Under the pieces are notes generated by a model. The model was given only the letters and a program-made list of their open reading frames with translations, did no database searches and was not told the origin of the DNA. Below, one piece after another: positions 23,491 through 35,273 of a stretch of 64,000 nt of DNA (the first letter of the stretch is position 1; each line of letters begins with the position of its first letter). This DNA is from Salticus scenicus (Eukaryota; Arthropoda; Arachnida; Araneae; Salticidae). The stretch is from positions 274,289,095-274,353,094 of the forward strand of contig OZ005656.1 in assembly GCA_963930645.1 (NCBI GenBank). The letters run 5' to 3'. Position numbers and translations under genes: made by a program.

Positions 23491-24325
23491 TTATTTTAAA
23501 ACCCGAATAAACTACTACGCCAGAAACGCCAAAGAAAAATATTTGAGATGCATACAGCTGTCTCGATAGCCTAAAGCGTACTGTCTTCAGTGCAAAAAGA
23601 ATTCTGAATCTGGAGAAGTGCTCGTATATATAGGAGATGGGCCGAATTTAGTTCAACCAATATAATTATGGGAAAGGTGGGGGGGGGGGTGCCAATGGGA
23701 ATTTAGGAATGTTAGCTGTGTAAACAGTAGAAAAATTAAGAAAATGTTGAGTGAATGTAAAATTTCCAACAATCTGACAAATAGGGAACAGCGAAATCAC
23801 AATTTACAAGGTTTTTAGGAATTTTATAAATATGAAAAGCTTCAAAGAAATCGAGTTCATGAAACCAATAAATCGGCTATTTCTAAACATTGCTGGGAGG
23901 AAAATCATAATTTTAAATTTAATTCAGCTAAAATAATTTGCAGACCTGAATCCATTTATGAACTCGATTTCTTTGAAGCTTTTCAAATTAAGAAAATTTT
24001 TAAAAACCTTCTAAATTGTGATTTCTCTATTCCCTATTTGTCTGATTGTTGTAAATTTTACATTCACTCCACATTTTCTTAATTTTTCTACTGTTTACAC
24101 AGCTAACATTCCTAAATTCCCATTGGCCATACTCCCCACATTCCCCGTAATTCTATTGTTTGAACTAAATTCGGTCCCACTTCTATATATACGTGCACTT
24201 CTCCAGATTCAGAATTCTTTTTGCACTGAAAACGGTACGCTTAAGGCTACCGAAACATATGTATGCATCTCAAATATTTTTCTTTGGCGTTTCTGACGTA
24301 GTAGTTTATTCGGGTTTTAATATTC
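23491..24325 (+). mobile_element. Penelope-like element fragment with inverted arms
   Basis: The left arm (23,491-23,865) and right arm (23,950-24,325) are reverse complements over about 370 bp with scattered differences. The outer ends read AAAACCCGAATAAACTACTA and its complement. The short centre plus the inner end of the right arm encode a Penelope-type C-terminus. Inverted partial copies are common for Penelope-like retroelements, which fits. No reverse transcriptase domain is present here. The left arm contains a G10 run near 23,680. Confidence 0.65.
23861..24082 (+). pseudogene. GIY-YIG-type endonuclease C-terminus of a Penelope-like element
   Basis: An open frame of about 73 codons ends at TAA 24,080. 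It contains SAISKHCWEENHNFKFN, AKIICRP and IYELDFFEAFQI. This matches the general pattern of the C-terminal part of the Penelope GIY-YIG nuclease: a His/Glu-rich HC..ENH.F.F stretch, then an E-containing helix that normally holds the catalytic Glu. The GIY-YIG motif itself and the reverse transcriptase would lie upstream but are replaced by the inverted arm. It is a 5'-truncated relic with no start codon. The assignment is by motif recall, not a search. Confidence 0.55.
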
Positions 24326-24329
24326 CAAC

Positions 24330-26289
24330 GCCAAGTGTCCTGTTATTATTAAAGATTTATTTGTTATTCAAAATAGGTCCACTAGAATGCGGTTAAATAA
24401 CGTATTTTTGGTTGCAGGAAGTAAAAAATGATTGAAATCAATTTAGAATTGAGTTGACTGTAAAATATTCTTTTTGACTGCAAGTGAAAAAGAGTGATTC
24501 AACTCAAAGTTAATTTATTTTAATAAAATCCACTCAAATCATGGCTAAAAGTATTGCGTCCGTTTTCAAATAAGCAAATGCACACACTCATTTTTAGAGA
24601 GCATCACAGCTAAAATATAATCCCGGTTTGTTGCTGAAAAGAAGAACCCTATTGAAGGCTATACTACTACATAAAGTAAGCGACAGTGAGTTTTATTAAT
24701 AACTCGCGTAATAGACATAATGCAAAATTTATTTTCAGTGCGTTACATTTTAATCGTACGGAGATATACAAAGCTCTGTGGAGACATTGCATACTTCTAC
24801 TATGTGAACGTCTTTTCTCAAATACCGTTGTCGAAATATCCCCTCACAATAAATTCAGGTTGGTTAAAGGGTTGGTTAACCCATTTTATCCCATTTTCCT
24901 ATTTAAAGGACAGCTGAAAAATAGCATATAGAAATCAGAATTTGCTTGGTGCGAATATTTTGTCAGCTGAAATATATAATGGTATATATAAGCTTCTCCT
25001 AACGTGTTATGTGTCTCACCTCCTCCTCCTGCTTCATCTGGAATCTTTGTTTAATCATTACATTACGGGACGTGGTTTATCTTCTCTTTGCGGTTGAAAA
25101 TTCTTTCTGGACAACTAGCATGTAAATAAGAAAGTATTACACATATAAAGCAAAACTTTATACTCGGAAAGCACTTTTCACTATTGAAGAGAACACTAAA
25201 ACATATAAGTGCAAATTTCATCCTCTTTATTTCAATATCCTGCGTACAAGGTGGGCAAGATTTCTTATACAATATATATATATATATTAATTTTGTTGTA
25301 TTTATTTTATTTAGGTTTAATTAACCTTAAAAAATATAAATTTTCTCAAATTTGAGCAAAATAAATAAATTGGGATAAAATGGGTTAAACTCGCTGAATT
25401 GATTATTAACGTTGTATTTATCCGATAATACTTATCTTCAAGAATATCTGACAGCTAATAATATTTTGTTCATGACGGCGTACTCTATTTGTTATGAAAA
25501 AATGAAATTAAGTACAGAAGGTTTTTTTATAAGACTTTATTATACAATAACGAAACCGAAGATTAAACTTCTTAGATATTAATGCGCATGCCCTAACGAT
25601 TACTCATATGTATGTCTGATAAATACGCACCTTTATATCAAGTTTCATTATGATCCGACAATTACTTCTTTATGCTCCATTTTTTTTACATCAAGGATAT
25701 GTAGGAAAAGCAATAACTGACTGCAATAAAATCTCAAATAATATATCAAGTGTGGCTTATGTCTAATCTAAGAAATATAAAAGTTTTTATAAAAAAAAAA
25801 AAAAAAAAATAAGTAGATAAAAAAAAAAAAAAAAAAAAAAAAAATGGTTTTAAATTAATTTCATTTAAACAACAAGAAATGTATACTGTTTTATGTTTTC
25901 AAGCCAAATTGGATTTTTTAATTCTATTATGTGTTATAACACAGATAATATTTAAACAATAAATAAAAGTATACTATCGATTCTTTTCTATATTATATAA
26001 CGCATAAAAGAAAATTTTTGATAAAAATGTATAGGAAGATAACATACAGTACACTACATCACATTGCGAAAATATATATATATTTTTTTTTTTTTGAGAG
26101 CATTCGAAGTACAGATTTATAGTAAAAGAAAAAAAAAAGTTTGAAAACAAGCCTCTTATAAACCAAAATGTTGTGGCTACCACAAAACTTTCTTGTATAT
26201 TTTCCTTTACAAGCACACGCAGTTATTTATTAAAGTTGTTATTTATGAGAATTATTTTCCATGATAAATGCAGACAGTTTTCATCCCAT

Positions 26290-26321
<32 letters not shown>

Positions 26322-27869
26322 GGACACTAAATATCCACAGGCAATAAATTTTATGGTATATGGAGGCTATTTTAGAAAGTAGAGTTTTTAAAATTTAATT
26401 AATTAATTAATTAACTTATTATTATTTTAGAGGAAAAAATCAATAACTTTCTTTTAAATAATCACAGATTAATCATACGGTATATATTAGTATTTTATGA
26501 AATGGCGTTTTCGAATTTCGCAAATAATTGTATGGAAAATTTTGCAAGACTGTTTATTTTATTGTAGTTTTATTTTTATTATTATTATATATATTTCTTT
26601 GAAAGTTTTAACAAAACATTTCTTTTTACGACAAATTCAATATATAGCCGATGTTTCTTTTTCCAATATCTATTAAGCTAAAAAAGATCTTTAAATTAAA
26701 AAATAGGACATAAAAAAACATAAAACGACAAGATGTTCTTTAATGGATCAGAAAGTTTATATTATACACCTAAAATTGCTTACAATTAACATAATTTTTG
26801 TACCATTTAACTGAAAATGTTTATTAAGAAATGATTTTTTAAGGTCTGATTGCGCTTTGAAATAAAGGATTTGCATAAAATGCAGTACATTTGAGTCAAT
26901 GGTTTTTGAATTTCTTTTTAATAATACGCTTTGAATTAGACGAAATAATTACTCTCTGTTTTTTTTTTTTTTTTTGCGCAGTAAAATATTCTGCAAGAAT
27001 AAAACAGAAATGAAAACATAGTGCATTGTTTTATTTTGTTTTTATGAAAAATACTTTAATTTAATTTTAATGCGTTTTTCTTCCAAATTACTTTAACTAA
27101 ACAATGGAAAAATATTTTTAAGGATTTATTATAATAAAATTTAGAGATATTTCTTTGGATGGATAGATCATTAGTAAAAGATGGTATTATTTTATTTGTG
27201 CACTTATTTATTAAAATAATAATAATAAACTATTGTTATTTATTATGACAAAAGACGCTTAAACAATCATTTTTTTCTTCTTTTAATCAGTTTTAATTTA
27301 AATATAAATTATTATTCAAATGAAGTTATTCAATTATTCTTTTTTGAAGCATAAGAAAAAAAAAAGCACTGTTTTATTTTTTTATTATTGTAATATTTTA
27401 CTTATTCGTTTCAAATAATAATTATATTTATTCGTACGACTGTTTTCTATATTCTACAGCAAACAATTGAAAATTATTTATATTTAATCAACCCTTACTA
27501 CTAAATGATAAAAAAAAAATAATTAATAAAAAATAATTAATAAAAAAAAAGGTAAATAAATAAATAAATAACAGAACATGTAATACGTTAAAAAACTTTG
27601 TTTGTGTGCGAGTCTGTATGTATATCTGTATATATTATTATATGAGCGCGAACAAATATATGTATATGATGGGATTGTAACTTATAAACGATTTGAATGA
27701 TTTTAAGGCTAATTTGTTTTTTTAAATGCAGTTTTTTGTTTTTCTTTATTTAATATTGTTCTCAGATGTGTTACATGAAAACCTGGTTGATGGATTATTA
27801 ATAAATTAAAATGAGATTTTTCAAGTAGTATATGTTTTGACGTTTTATAAATTTATAGAAATGTTATAA
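24330..27869. other. AT-rich intergenic DNA, no gene seen
   Basis: The stretch contains poly-A/T tracts (25,791-25,844, 26,288-26,321, 26,960-26,976) and short frames only. A minus-strand frame at 25,063-25,272 contains MKFALICFSVLF, which looks mildly signal-like but has no splice donor or domain. No inverted or tandem repeat stood out. Confidence 0.45.
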
Positions 27870-28075
27870 AGTCGCTCATATGTTGTGGTGGTCAGTGTCC
27901 TTAACACCCATGCGGTAGGGCTCGCGACCGAATCCCGAACAGGGTATGAGTGTTCCGCTCTGTGTTGTCTGTGTTAGGGGTAGCGATGGCCTCCCATTGA
28001 GATCTATTTCACAAATGACGGCCCCCTGCGGTCAATGCTTAATTAGCAAGTATAGCGCTATTTGAAAAAATTACA
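27870..28075 (+). repeat. tRNA-derived SINE
   Basis: An isolated GC-richer block in AT-rich DNA has a box-A-like TGGTGGTCAGTG and a box-B-like CGCGACCGAATCCC, spaced as in tRNA-derived pol III promoters, followed by a GC-rich body. It ends in AT-rich DNA and a TA microsatellite. No cloverleaf with a sound anticodon arm was made out, so a SINE is preferred to a tRNA gene. It ends about 225 bp upstream of the signal-peptide exon at 28,299. Confidence 0.55.
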
Positions 28076-28298
28076 TATATATATATATATTATAATGCTA
28101 GTGTGTTTCCCATCAAACCTCCACAACTATAGCTGTCAAGCGTCAAACTGATGCTTTCTGATCTAAGACAATATATCATGAGGTTTCTAGATTGGCCTGT
28201 AAAAGACCATAAAATGAAAATCGCTGTATTTTAATCCTTTTTCTCATTTACTGTTATATTTTGTTCATAACGTTATTGGTTTAAGTAAGATAACTTTC

Positions 28299-28364
28299 AT
28301 GAAAATCGCAAAAATATCTTTCATCGTTAGTCTTTGTGTTTTTGTCCTAGTTGTTCACTTCAAC
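28299..28364 (+). CDS. Candidate first coding exon: signal peptide of a secreted protein
   Basis: The ATG at 28,299 opens 22 codons that look like a classical signal peptide: a basic start (MKIAKIS), then a hydrophobic core (FIVSLCVFVLVV) ending HFN. The frame is cut exactly by a near-consensus donor, AAC|GTAAGT, giving a phase-0 exon. The upstream 200 bases are AT-rich; a second ATGAAAATCGC at about 28,217 is followed quickly by a stop. The mature protein is not identified. The first plausible in-phase continuation is 28,694-28,756 (acceptor CATTTGTAG, then 20 codons from RITLKIKYVE to a stop), but it overlaps a hairpin repeat and is weak. The true next exon may lie further on. Confidence 0.45.
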
Positions 28365-28567
28365 GTAAGTAATTTAAAATACTTTTACTTTTAATTGGCA
28401 CTGTAATTAAAATTTAAAAAATATGTGATAACATTTAAATTGAATTATAATCACTTTTAAGTGTGTGTTGTTGGCTTTATCATATGTCTATTAACTGCTA
28501 TATTTTACAAAGGTATTAAATACTTCAATTTATATGTATATATATATATATATATATAAATCTAGCT

Positions 28568-28790
28568 ATACGTTTGCATAGCTACCGACATCCTAATTAA
28601 TATTCCGCAGTTTTGTTAGGAACCGACTTATTTTCACACCAGTCATTTTGATTCATTATTTGTTTTCTTCTTTAATTGTAATTACATTTGTAGAGAATTA
28701 CTCTAAAAATTAAGTACGTGGAAAACGGGGCGGGTACTAACAATACTACGGAATAATTATTAGAATGTTGGCAGCTATGCATTTCGTATT
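28568..28790. repeat. Inverted-repeat element (MITE-like), ~223 bp
   Basis: The left block GCATAGCTACCGACATCC, continuing to ATTCCGCAGTTTTGTTAGG, is matched by the reverse complement of the right block (GCATAGCTGCCAACATTC ... ATTCCGTAGTATTGTTAG). The centre is unrelated. It lies in the putative first intron of the 28,299 gene candidate and includes the weak exon-2 candidate. Confidence 0.6.
28694..28756 (+). other. Weak exon-2 candidate for the 28,299 signal exon
   Basis: An acceptor-like TTACATTTGTAG precedes 20 codons in phase 0 with the first exon and a TAA at 28,754. AATAAA signals follow at about 28,878 and 28,891. The segment overlaps an inverted repeat, which argues against coding. 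Recorded so it can be tested. Confidence 0.12.
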
Positions 28791-29366
28791 ATAAAGTTTG
28801 TTACCCACTTTAATTTGCCTAATATTTATGCAATTATAACATTTATGTTTTCTCTATTGTAAACAAGTACTTTCTTTAATAAAAGACATTTGAAATAAAA
28901 ATTAGTAGGATTTTCTTTTATTTATTTTTTTATGAAAAAAGAAATATGAATAATATAAAAATAAAATAATCTCTTAACAAATACAGCTTTTTAATTACAT
29001 TAATATGAAATTTATGTTTTAATTTAAATTAAATACTCCGTCGTCTTCCATACAATGAAGGCAAGTGCAAATATTTTCGACCACTGAAAAGAACAATACA
29101 AGCAATGCAAGATTTTCATTTCTGTCAAGTGATAAAAATTTCATTACGGAAAGATTTGTGAATTCAAAAAAATATATATTTGAGTGAGACGCCGCTTTGG
29201 GCAATTTGCATTGTTACAGAATTTTCTGATATACAGGTGCCGTAGAATGGCCCCTGTCATTCATAGGAAAGAGAAGGCGGTATCGAAGCATATTAATATT
29301 ATGTATAATTATTTCCAATTTTTTAGTAATTTATTAAATTAGTTTAGATCAATTCTTCATCTCTCT

Positions 29367-30355
29367 TAATCAGATGAATGTTAAAATATTTGACTTATGC
29401 AGTATTTAGTTTAAGCCATAGTTAAAACAGAAAAAAAAAAAAAAAAAATGCGTAATTCAGATAATTTTTTAAAGTACAATGTTTGATCTTCCGACCAAAC
29501 CTGTAAAAAACACCAGTTCCCCGTATTATAAGTTAATAAGCTGAATTACATCTTGTTAAACGTTTTGGGGTAAGATGACGGTAGATATACAAACGGCAGT
29601 AAAATTATTTAAGCACACATCCACTTCTTCATATTATTTTTTTGTTTGATCGCTAATTTTTATCATCAACTTACTTTTTTATAAACAGCATAAATAATTA
29701 ATCAGATGAATGTTAAAATATTTGACTTTTACAGTATTTAGTTTAAGCCATAGTTAAAACAGAAAAAAAAAAAAAAATGCGTAATTCAGATAATTTTTTA
29801 AAGTACAATGTTTGATCTTCCGACCAAACCTGTAAAAAACACCAGTTCCCCGTATTATAAGTTAATAAGCTGAATTACATCTTGTTAAAAGTTTTGGGGT
29901 AAGATGACGGTAGATATACAAACGGCAGTAAAATTATTTAAGCACACATCCACTTCTTCATATTATTTTTTTGTTTGATCGCTAATTTTTATCATCAACT
30001 TACTTTTTTATAAACAGCATAAATAATTAATCAGATGAATGTTAAAATATTTGACTTTTGCAGTATTTAGTTTAAGCCATAGTTAAAACAGAAAAAAAAA
30101 AAAAATGCGTAATTAAGATAATTTTTTAAAGTACAATGTTTGATCTTCCGACCAAACCTGTAAAAAACACCAGTTCCCCGTATTATAAGTTAATAAGCTG
30201 AATTACATCTTGTTAAACGTTTTGGGGTAAGATGACGGTAGATATACAAACGGCAGTAAAATTATTTAAGCACACATCCACTTCTTCATATTATTTTTTT
30301 GTTTGATCGCTAATTTTTATCATCAACTTACTTTTTTATAAACAGCATAAATAAT
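29367..30355. repeat. Near-identical tandem triplication, ~330-bp unit
   Basis: Units start at TAATCAGATGAATGTTAAAA at 29,367, 29,699 and 30,028. They differ mainly in the length of an internal poly-A run (about 18, 15 and 13 A) and a few substitutions, so the event is recent. Each unit contains GATCTTCCGACCAAACCTGT and ends TAAACAGCATAAATAAT. The unit includes the left half of the CAGTCGG-family MITE that is complete only at the right end of the array. Confidence 0.9.
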
Positions 30356-30456
30356 ATTATCACGACTCGTTAATATTTACTTAACAAAACAGTATTAGAT
30401 GCACATCTTTAAAATACGAATTATTGCTGATGCTTTAATAATTTTGACGCCGACTG
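30247..30456. mobile_element. CAGTCGG-family MITE at the array edge, diverged
   Basis: The left end CAAACGGCAGTAAAATTATT is inside the third tandem unit. The right end reads ATAATTTTGACGCCGACTG followed by TA. The right arm ATTTACTTAACAAAACAGTA aligns with ATTTATTTAACAAAGCAGTA in the 18,111 copy. The MITE predates the triplication, which copied its left half. Confidence 0.65.
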
Positions 30457-30650
30457 TATATTAAGGACCTGGTTGTCTTCATTGTTATTTTATATTACAT
30501 CTAAATATTAATTTTAGGAATATATTAAATAAGATATTATATTTTATTTTGTTGCAGTTTTGTCTATACTAATCATAGGCTTTAAAATAAATAGATAATG
30601 TTTCATAAAAATATGCATTTTACATAGAAATTTCATAAGTCATCTTACAT

Positions 30651-31125
30651 CACTGAGAAAAAATTCTGTAACTGACATCTATAAACTAAATTGTGGCTCT
30701 AGAAAAAATAGTACCATTTCATCCTTATAAATTCTAGTCCCTTTGGAAAGCGAATTCTATAACCCCCTATTAAAGTTCTAGAGCGTTTGCCTATATTCTC
30801 GAGGGCGAAGTTATTTAAAAATTTCTACAAATGAATAAGACTCCAAGAGGTGGGTTCCAGCAACTATAATCTTGGTTTATTACAAATTCTAGAAAATCAA
30901 GCGAGAATTTCTCGCAATGTAAATGAATATTTAGAGTCAGAATATTTATAGTATTCAGAATATTGTTTCACTATCTAGAAATGCGTACACTAGAAATTCT
31001 CGATAATTTCGTCTATTCAGTTTATTGGCGTGACTAATGTGCATAGCTCAGAAACATATATTTCTAGTTAAGGGATTTAGAAAATGGCCACTTATTCATT
31101 CTAGATATTTTTTTTTTTCTCAGTG
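30651..31125. mobile_element. CACTGAGAAAA-TIR element (475 bp)
   Basis: The left end reads CACTGAGAAAAAATTCTGTA and the complement of the right end reads CACTGAGAAAAAAAAAAA. The interior matches a copy at 58,726-59,406 (shared CTGTAACTGACATCTA, CATCCTTATAAATT and GAATTTCTCGCAAT or close variants). Non-coding; superfamily not assigned. Confidence 0.65.
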
Positions 31126-31272
31126 ATCAAAATTGGGGTAAAATTCTTTGTCGACTATGTCAAGGAATTTCTGACAGAATTTTAAATTTTAGCACAAACC
31201 ATACATTTCATGCCTCGCCCTACATAAAATCCATGTATAAATAAGGATATGAGTCAATTTCTTGTATGAGAA

Positions 31273-31560
31273 TTGAACAAATCAGGTTTTTATACAAGTA
31301 ATCCCAGATTTGAAACGTTGTATATAGAAAAGAAAAAATGTGAAACCGAAAAGGCTAGTTTCAAAGGGAATTTTTTTTCAGCTGAAATAAGTATAAATAT
31401 GCACATAAAAAAAAAGTATGAGGGCTTTTATGCATTTATATGCAAGAATGTAAAAAGTGATCAAGTATGCAAATGCATATGCATATGCATATATGAAATT
31501 GCATATTATCCGCTTTTAATATATAAATATGAAATGAAACATGACGCAATACTATTATAA
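31273..31560 (+). other. 95-codon open frame of unknown status
   Basis: This frame starts at a TTG-type codon, is Lys/Tyr-rich and contains repeated CICIC residues from an ATGCAT-type microsatellite at about 31,468-31,493. It has no domain, signal peptide or splice context. Probably chance. Confidence 0.1.
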
Positions 31561-31740
31561 TATATATATATATATATAATTTTAAATGTGACTAACTGAC
31601 AGTAATTTTTGTCTATAAAACTAAATGTGTCACAAATATAAATATAAAATTTTTATTTAATATTAAAATATAGTAAGTTAATAGCAGATTTATCTTGCGA
31701 AATGTCTAAATAAACAGTCTTGCATTTTAAATACACGCTA

Positions 31741-32313
31741 TAACAAAAAAAAAAAAAAGCGACGCACCAAGAAGAAGTGGGGACAAAAATTGGTAGATTG
31801 GTTGGAATGGGTGGTCCAAATGGGACAAAAATTGGTAGATGTGATGCACATGTGGAAAAAACAATTGATTTTAGTTTCAGAAAATTTGAATGACTTAATC
31901 AAGAGAAAGGCCCTCACAAAGTAAACATGTCAATAACGCGTTGATCCACTTCTGGCCCTTATGTACGCAGTTATTCGGATTGGTATTAATTGATAGAGTT
32001 GGCAGGTGTTCTCCTGTGAAGTATCGTGCCAAATTCTTTCCTATTGTGGTGTTAAATTGGTAAAATCCCGAGCTGGTTCTAGGAACCTTTTTATGATGCT
32101 CCAAACGTCCTCAGTGGAAGAGAGATCCGGTGACTGAGCTCAACTCCATTTCAGTGTGCCGCCTGTTAAGGGTATTTGAAGTCACTGAAGTACCAGGTGC
32201 ACGTAGGATCGACGATAATGATGAATTGGTGCTTGATTCCATCCAAACCTGTATGTATGCCAATTTGTGTCCAGTTTGCATTGCTCCTTCTTGGTGCATC
32301 ACATTTTTTGTTA
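31741..32313 (-). mobile_element. Tc1-like element, internally deleted (573 bp)
   Basis: Terminal blocks TAACAAAAAA ... GACGCACCAAGAAGAAG (left) and, as reverse complement, TAACAAAAAA ... GATGCACCAAGAAGGAG (right) form inverted repeats. The second block GGGGACAAAAATTGGTAGAT is matched by TGGACACAAATTGGCATACA. TA flanks both ends. The interior keeps only the last part of a transposase on the minus strand. Confidence 0.7.
31930..32300 (-). pseudogene. Tc1-like transposase C-terminal relic
   Basis: On the minus strand a broken reading frame includes AQSPDLSSTEDVWSIIKR, which matches the catalytic QSPDLNPIE-type region of Tc1 transposases (the Glu after SS-T is kept, while the usual NPIE is altered). 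The end reads AYIRARSGSTRY then a stop at 31,930. Stops occur before and after the motif. The DNA-binding domain and the first two catalytic Asp residues are absent. Confidence 0.7.
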
Positions 32314-33479
32314 TAGAGTATATATAGATATCAAATATTTAAGATTTTCTAGCACTGTTTGAGGAGCTAATATTCAAACCGTGTTCTCTCCGTCGGATAC
32401 AATTTCTCAGAAAACACAAAAAACTAATAAATTAAAAAATATCTAAATTTAAATTCTAATTATCGTTTAGTTAAATGTATTACTAGTTACTAGGAAAATA
32501 TATGCAGACATCCTCTACCTAATGAAATTAAAATTAATTAGAAAAATGTATTTGAAGTTGTGATAAATCATATTTTGACCATATAGCGTGAGGAGGAAGC
32601 ATGTTTTGAATGTTTCTAATGTGGATAAAACACTTTTTGAATGAAAAAGAATAAACTAATATACAATGTATAAAATAAACAAACATAAAAACTGGTACAT
32701 GTGTGAGTCACATAACCATTAAGAACAGCTATGATTGGTTGGCTGGAGGAATCATACTTTGATTAAATAGGCTCTGGAGAAAGCACTCTTTGATTGAATT
32801 CTCAATTTTCTAAGTAAGTTTATAATAGGATAAAATTATATGTGGTTAAAAATGATAGTATATTTTAGTACTATTTTATGTTGAGATCAAAGAAAAATTA
32901 CTAACTCAATTTTTTTTTTCCTTTTTTGAAGAAAACGCGGTTTGAATGTCTGCTCCTCATTTAACGTTAAAAAGAAAAAAATCCTTAATACAAATGTATC
33001 GTAAAATAGATTGGAATGGAGAATTTGTAAGAATATTTTAAAAGAGAATGAAAAGAATAAAATTCTTTAAATAGGATATAACATTATTTTATAATACATA
33101 CAAACTGCTAGTTAAATAGATTTTTTTTATTTTTGAAAAAGTAATAAACGCCGATTTTTAATTTTAATTCAAAAAAATTAAATAAATGTAATTCCTGTTT
33201 GATGATCCAAAAAATGTTTTAATTAAGGAAAACAGATAGAGCAGTGAAAGATTGTAAAACTGCATGAAACAGATTGATTCTTTGCAAGTAATAGAAATAA
33301 TAAATTAAAATGCTTTTTATTAAAGAAACGCAAAGAAAACATTCTCTAAACTTAATTAAAAATGTCACTACAAATCTCCAAGGTAAATGAAAAGGGTTAG
33401 GATAAGAAATTATAAATTATTCAATTATTTTTAAGAAGTAAGAACGAGATTCTCTAACTAGGTCGTATTAACTCTCTGC

Positions 33480-33531
<52 letters not shown>

Positions 33532-34609
33532 TTTAAGAAAGCATCTTTCGAGCTGTGACGGTAATTGCTAAACGAAAAATCCTATGTTGTTTACTTAAAT
33601 AACATTTTACTCAATATAAGTTGAAATAGACAACATAAAATGAAATAAAACTGTAATAGGAAAATACTCTTATTAGATAAAACATGCAAACTAATTCATT
33701 ACATTGAAGATAAAAGTTTCTTATTTAGTTTTTTCTTCCATATGTTTCCGTTCACCGAATATGCATCTGTTTTGATATAAAGAAATAAACAAGTTTATAC
33801 TCATTTTTTCAGCATTATTTGTTTTATTAACTTTGCTTTCATTCGATAATCATATTAAAAATAATGCAAATGCTTATATTAAATTGAAAATAAATTCAGC
33901 ATGTTAATTTAATTTGATCTTTATTGAATAAAATATATTTATATTTATAAAAGGTGTGTAAACTTTCTTAATAAAAGGCAATTGTTTACATTTTTAAAGT
34001 ATGGCATATATTTATATTTTGAGAGTTTAATTATTATTATTATTAAATATTTGTAATAACTGCATTTATCGACACTTTATATACTATTTTGTCGGCAAAA
34101 GTTACATTTTTTTGGAAGAAAACATAGAAAAATATTGCTTCTGTTTCAACCAGGTAGAAATTAAAGATCAAAACTGTTATGCCTATCATTGAATATTAAA
34201 TACAAGTTAATAACATACAGCAATAAAAAATCGTAACATTCCATAAGCATAAATATCAATCTGTATTTGGAAGTAAAAAAAAAATTCACAAAAATGAAAT
34301 AGAAACAAAAATGGGAAAGAAAATATTCTGTATACGTATACAAAATTAACGTTGCAGTTTCCATTATTAAACAAAACATATTGGGATAAAAATTATGAAT
34401 CTGCTAATTAAAATCTGAATTTTCTACAGGACTACAATTTTTTTAAGAAAATTTGTTTCGATAACTTCCTTCGATCATCATCTTACGGGCAATATAGTAT
34501 CTTATGAATAATCTCGCGTTAGAAATAACCTTTAAAGGATATTGAAAAACTGCATTAAAGAAAATTTTTCTCATCATCCATAACTCAGTTAATATTAAAG
34601 ATAGAGTAT

Positions 34610-34659
<50 letters not shown>

Positions 34660-35183
34660 GGTATAAATATATATATTTTTTTAAATGAATACTTTTCTTA
34701 ACATAGTTCTTTTTTCCTATTTTCCCGTCTTTCGTGTACTCTTTCTCCTATATATTTAAAGGCCATATGATGTCGACGGTTTACACAGGTAGACAAGTAC
34801 TTATTTTTCTATTTTTAGATTTTATTTAAGTACGCTATAGATCTTCTTTTCCGTCACATGCGATGTCTTCGATCAATTAGCAATTTTTATTATTTATTTT
34901 TACATGATTTTTATTTACACCGAATAAATAGCCTACAGAATAATACAGAAAATTGGCATATGGCATTTTTTTATCAGTTCACCCTAATTCAGTTAGTTTT
35001 AAAGTTAAAGTTATGCGGTTTATATATACAGGGGAATGTCTCCTGTTGTGAGCAATTCCAGTTATCGGCACCCCACCATACCTATTACAAAGGAGCAAAT
35101 ATAGCGGATTTGAGTGCTGTCAAACATATATTGTGACAGTTTTTATGCTAACACCGAAATGAATAGACGCATTTTTTTAATAA
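32314..35183. other. AT-rich intergenic DNA, no gene seen
   Basis: The stretch includes (TA)n at 33,483-33,528, a poly-T of about 42 at 34,610-34,652 and many short AT-rich frames. The frame at 34,858-35,136 (92 codons) has no recognised motif. The segment near 35,030-35,160 has mixed composition but is unassigned. Confidence 0.45.
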
Positions 35184-35192
35184 GTTGCAAGC

Positions 35193-35238
<46 letters not shown>

Positions 35239-35273
35239 CTGAGAAAAAAGGACACAAAAGTTGGTTAAAAACA

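Noticed and set aside
25063..25272. Minus-strand frame containing MKFALICFSVLF, signal-like
   Set aside because: No splice donor, no domain, and the hydrophobic part is short; similar frames are common in AT-rich DNA.
29367..30355. CRISPR-like array
   Set aside because: The units are ~330 bp, contiguous and without short spacers, in a eukaryotic context; it is a tandem duplication.
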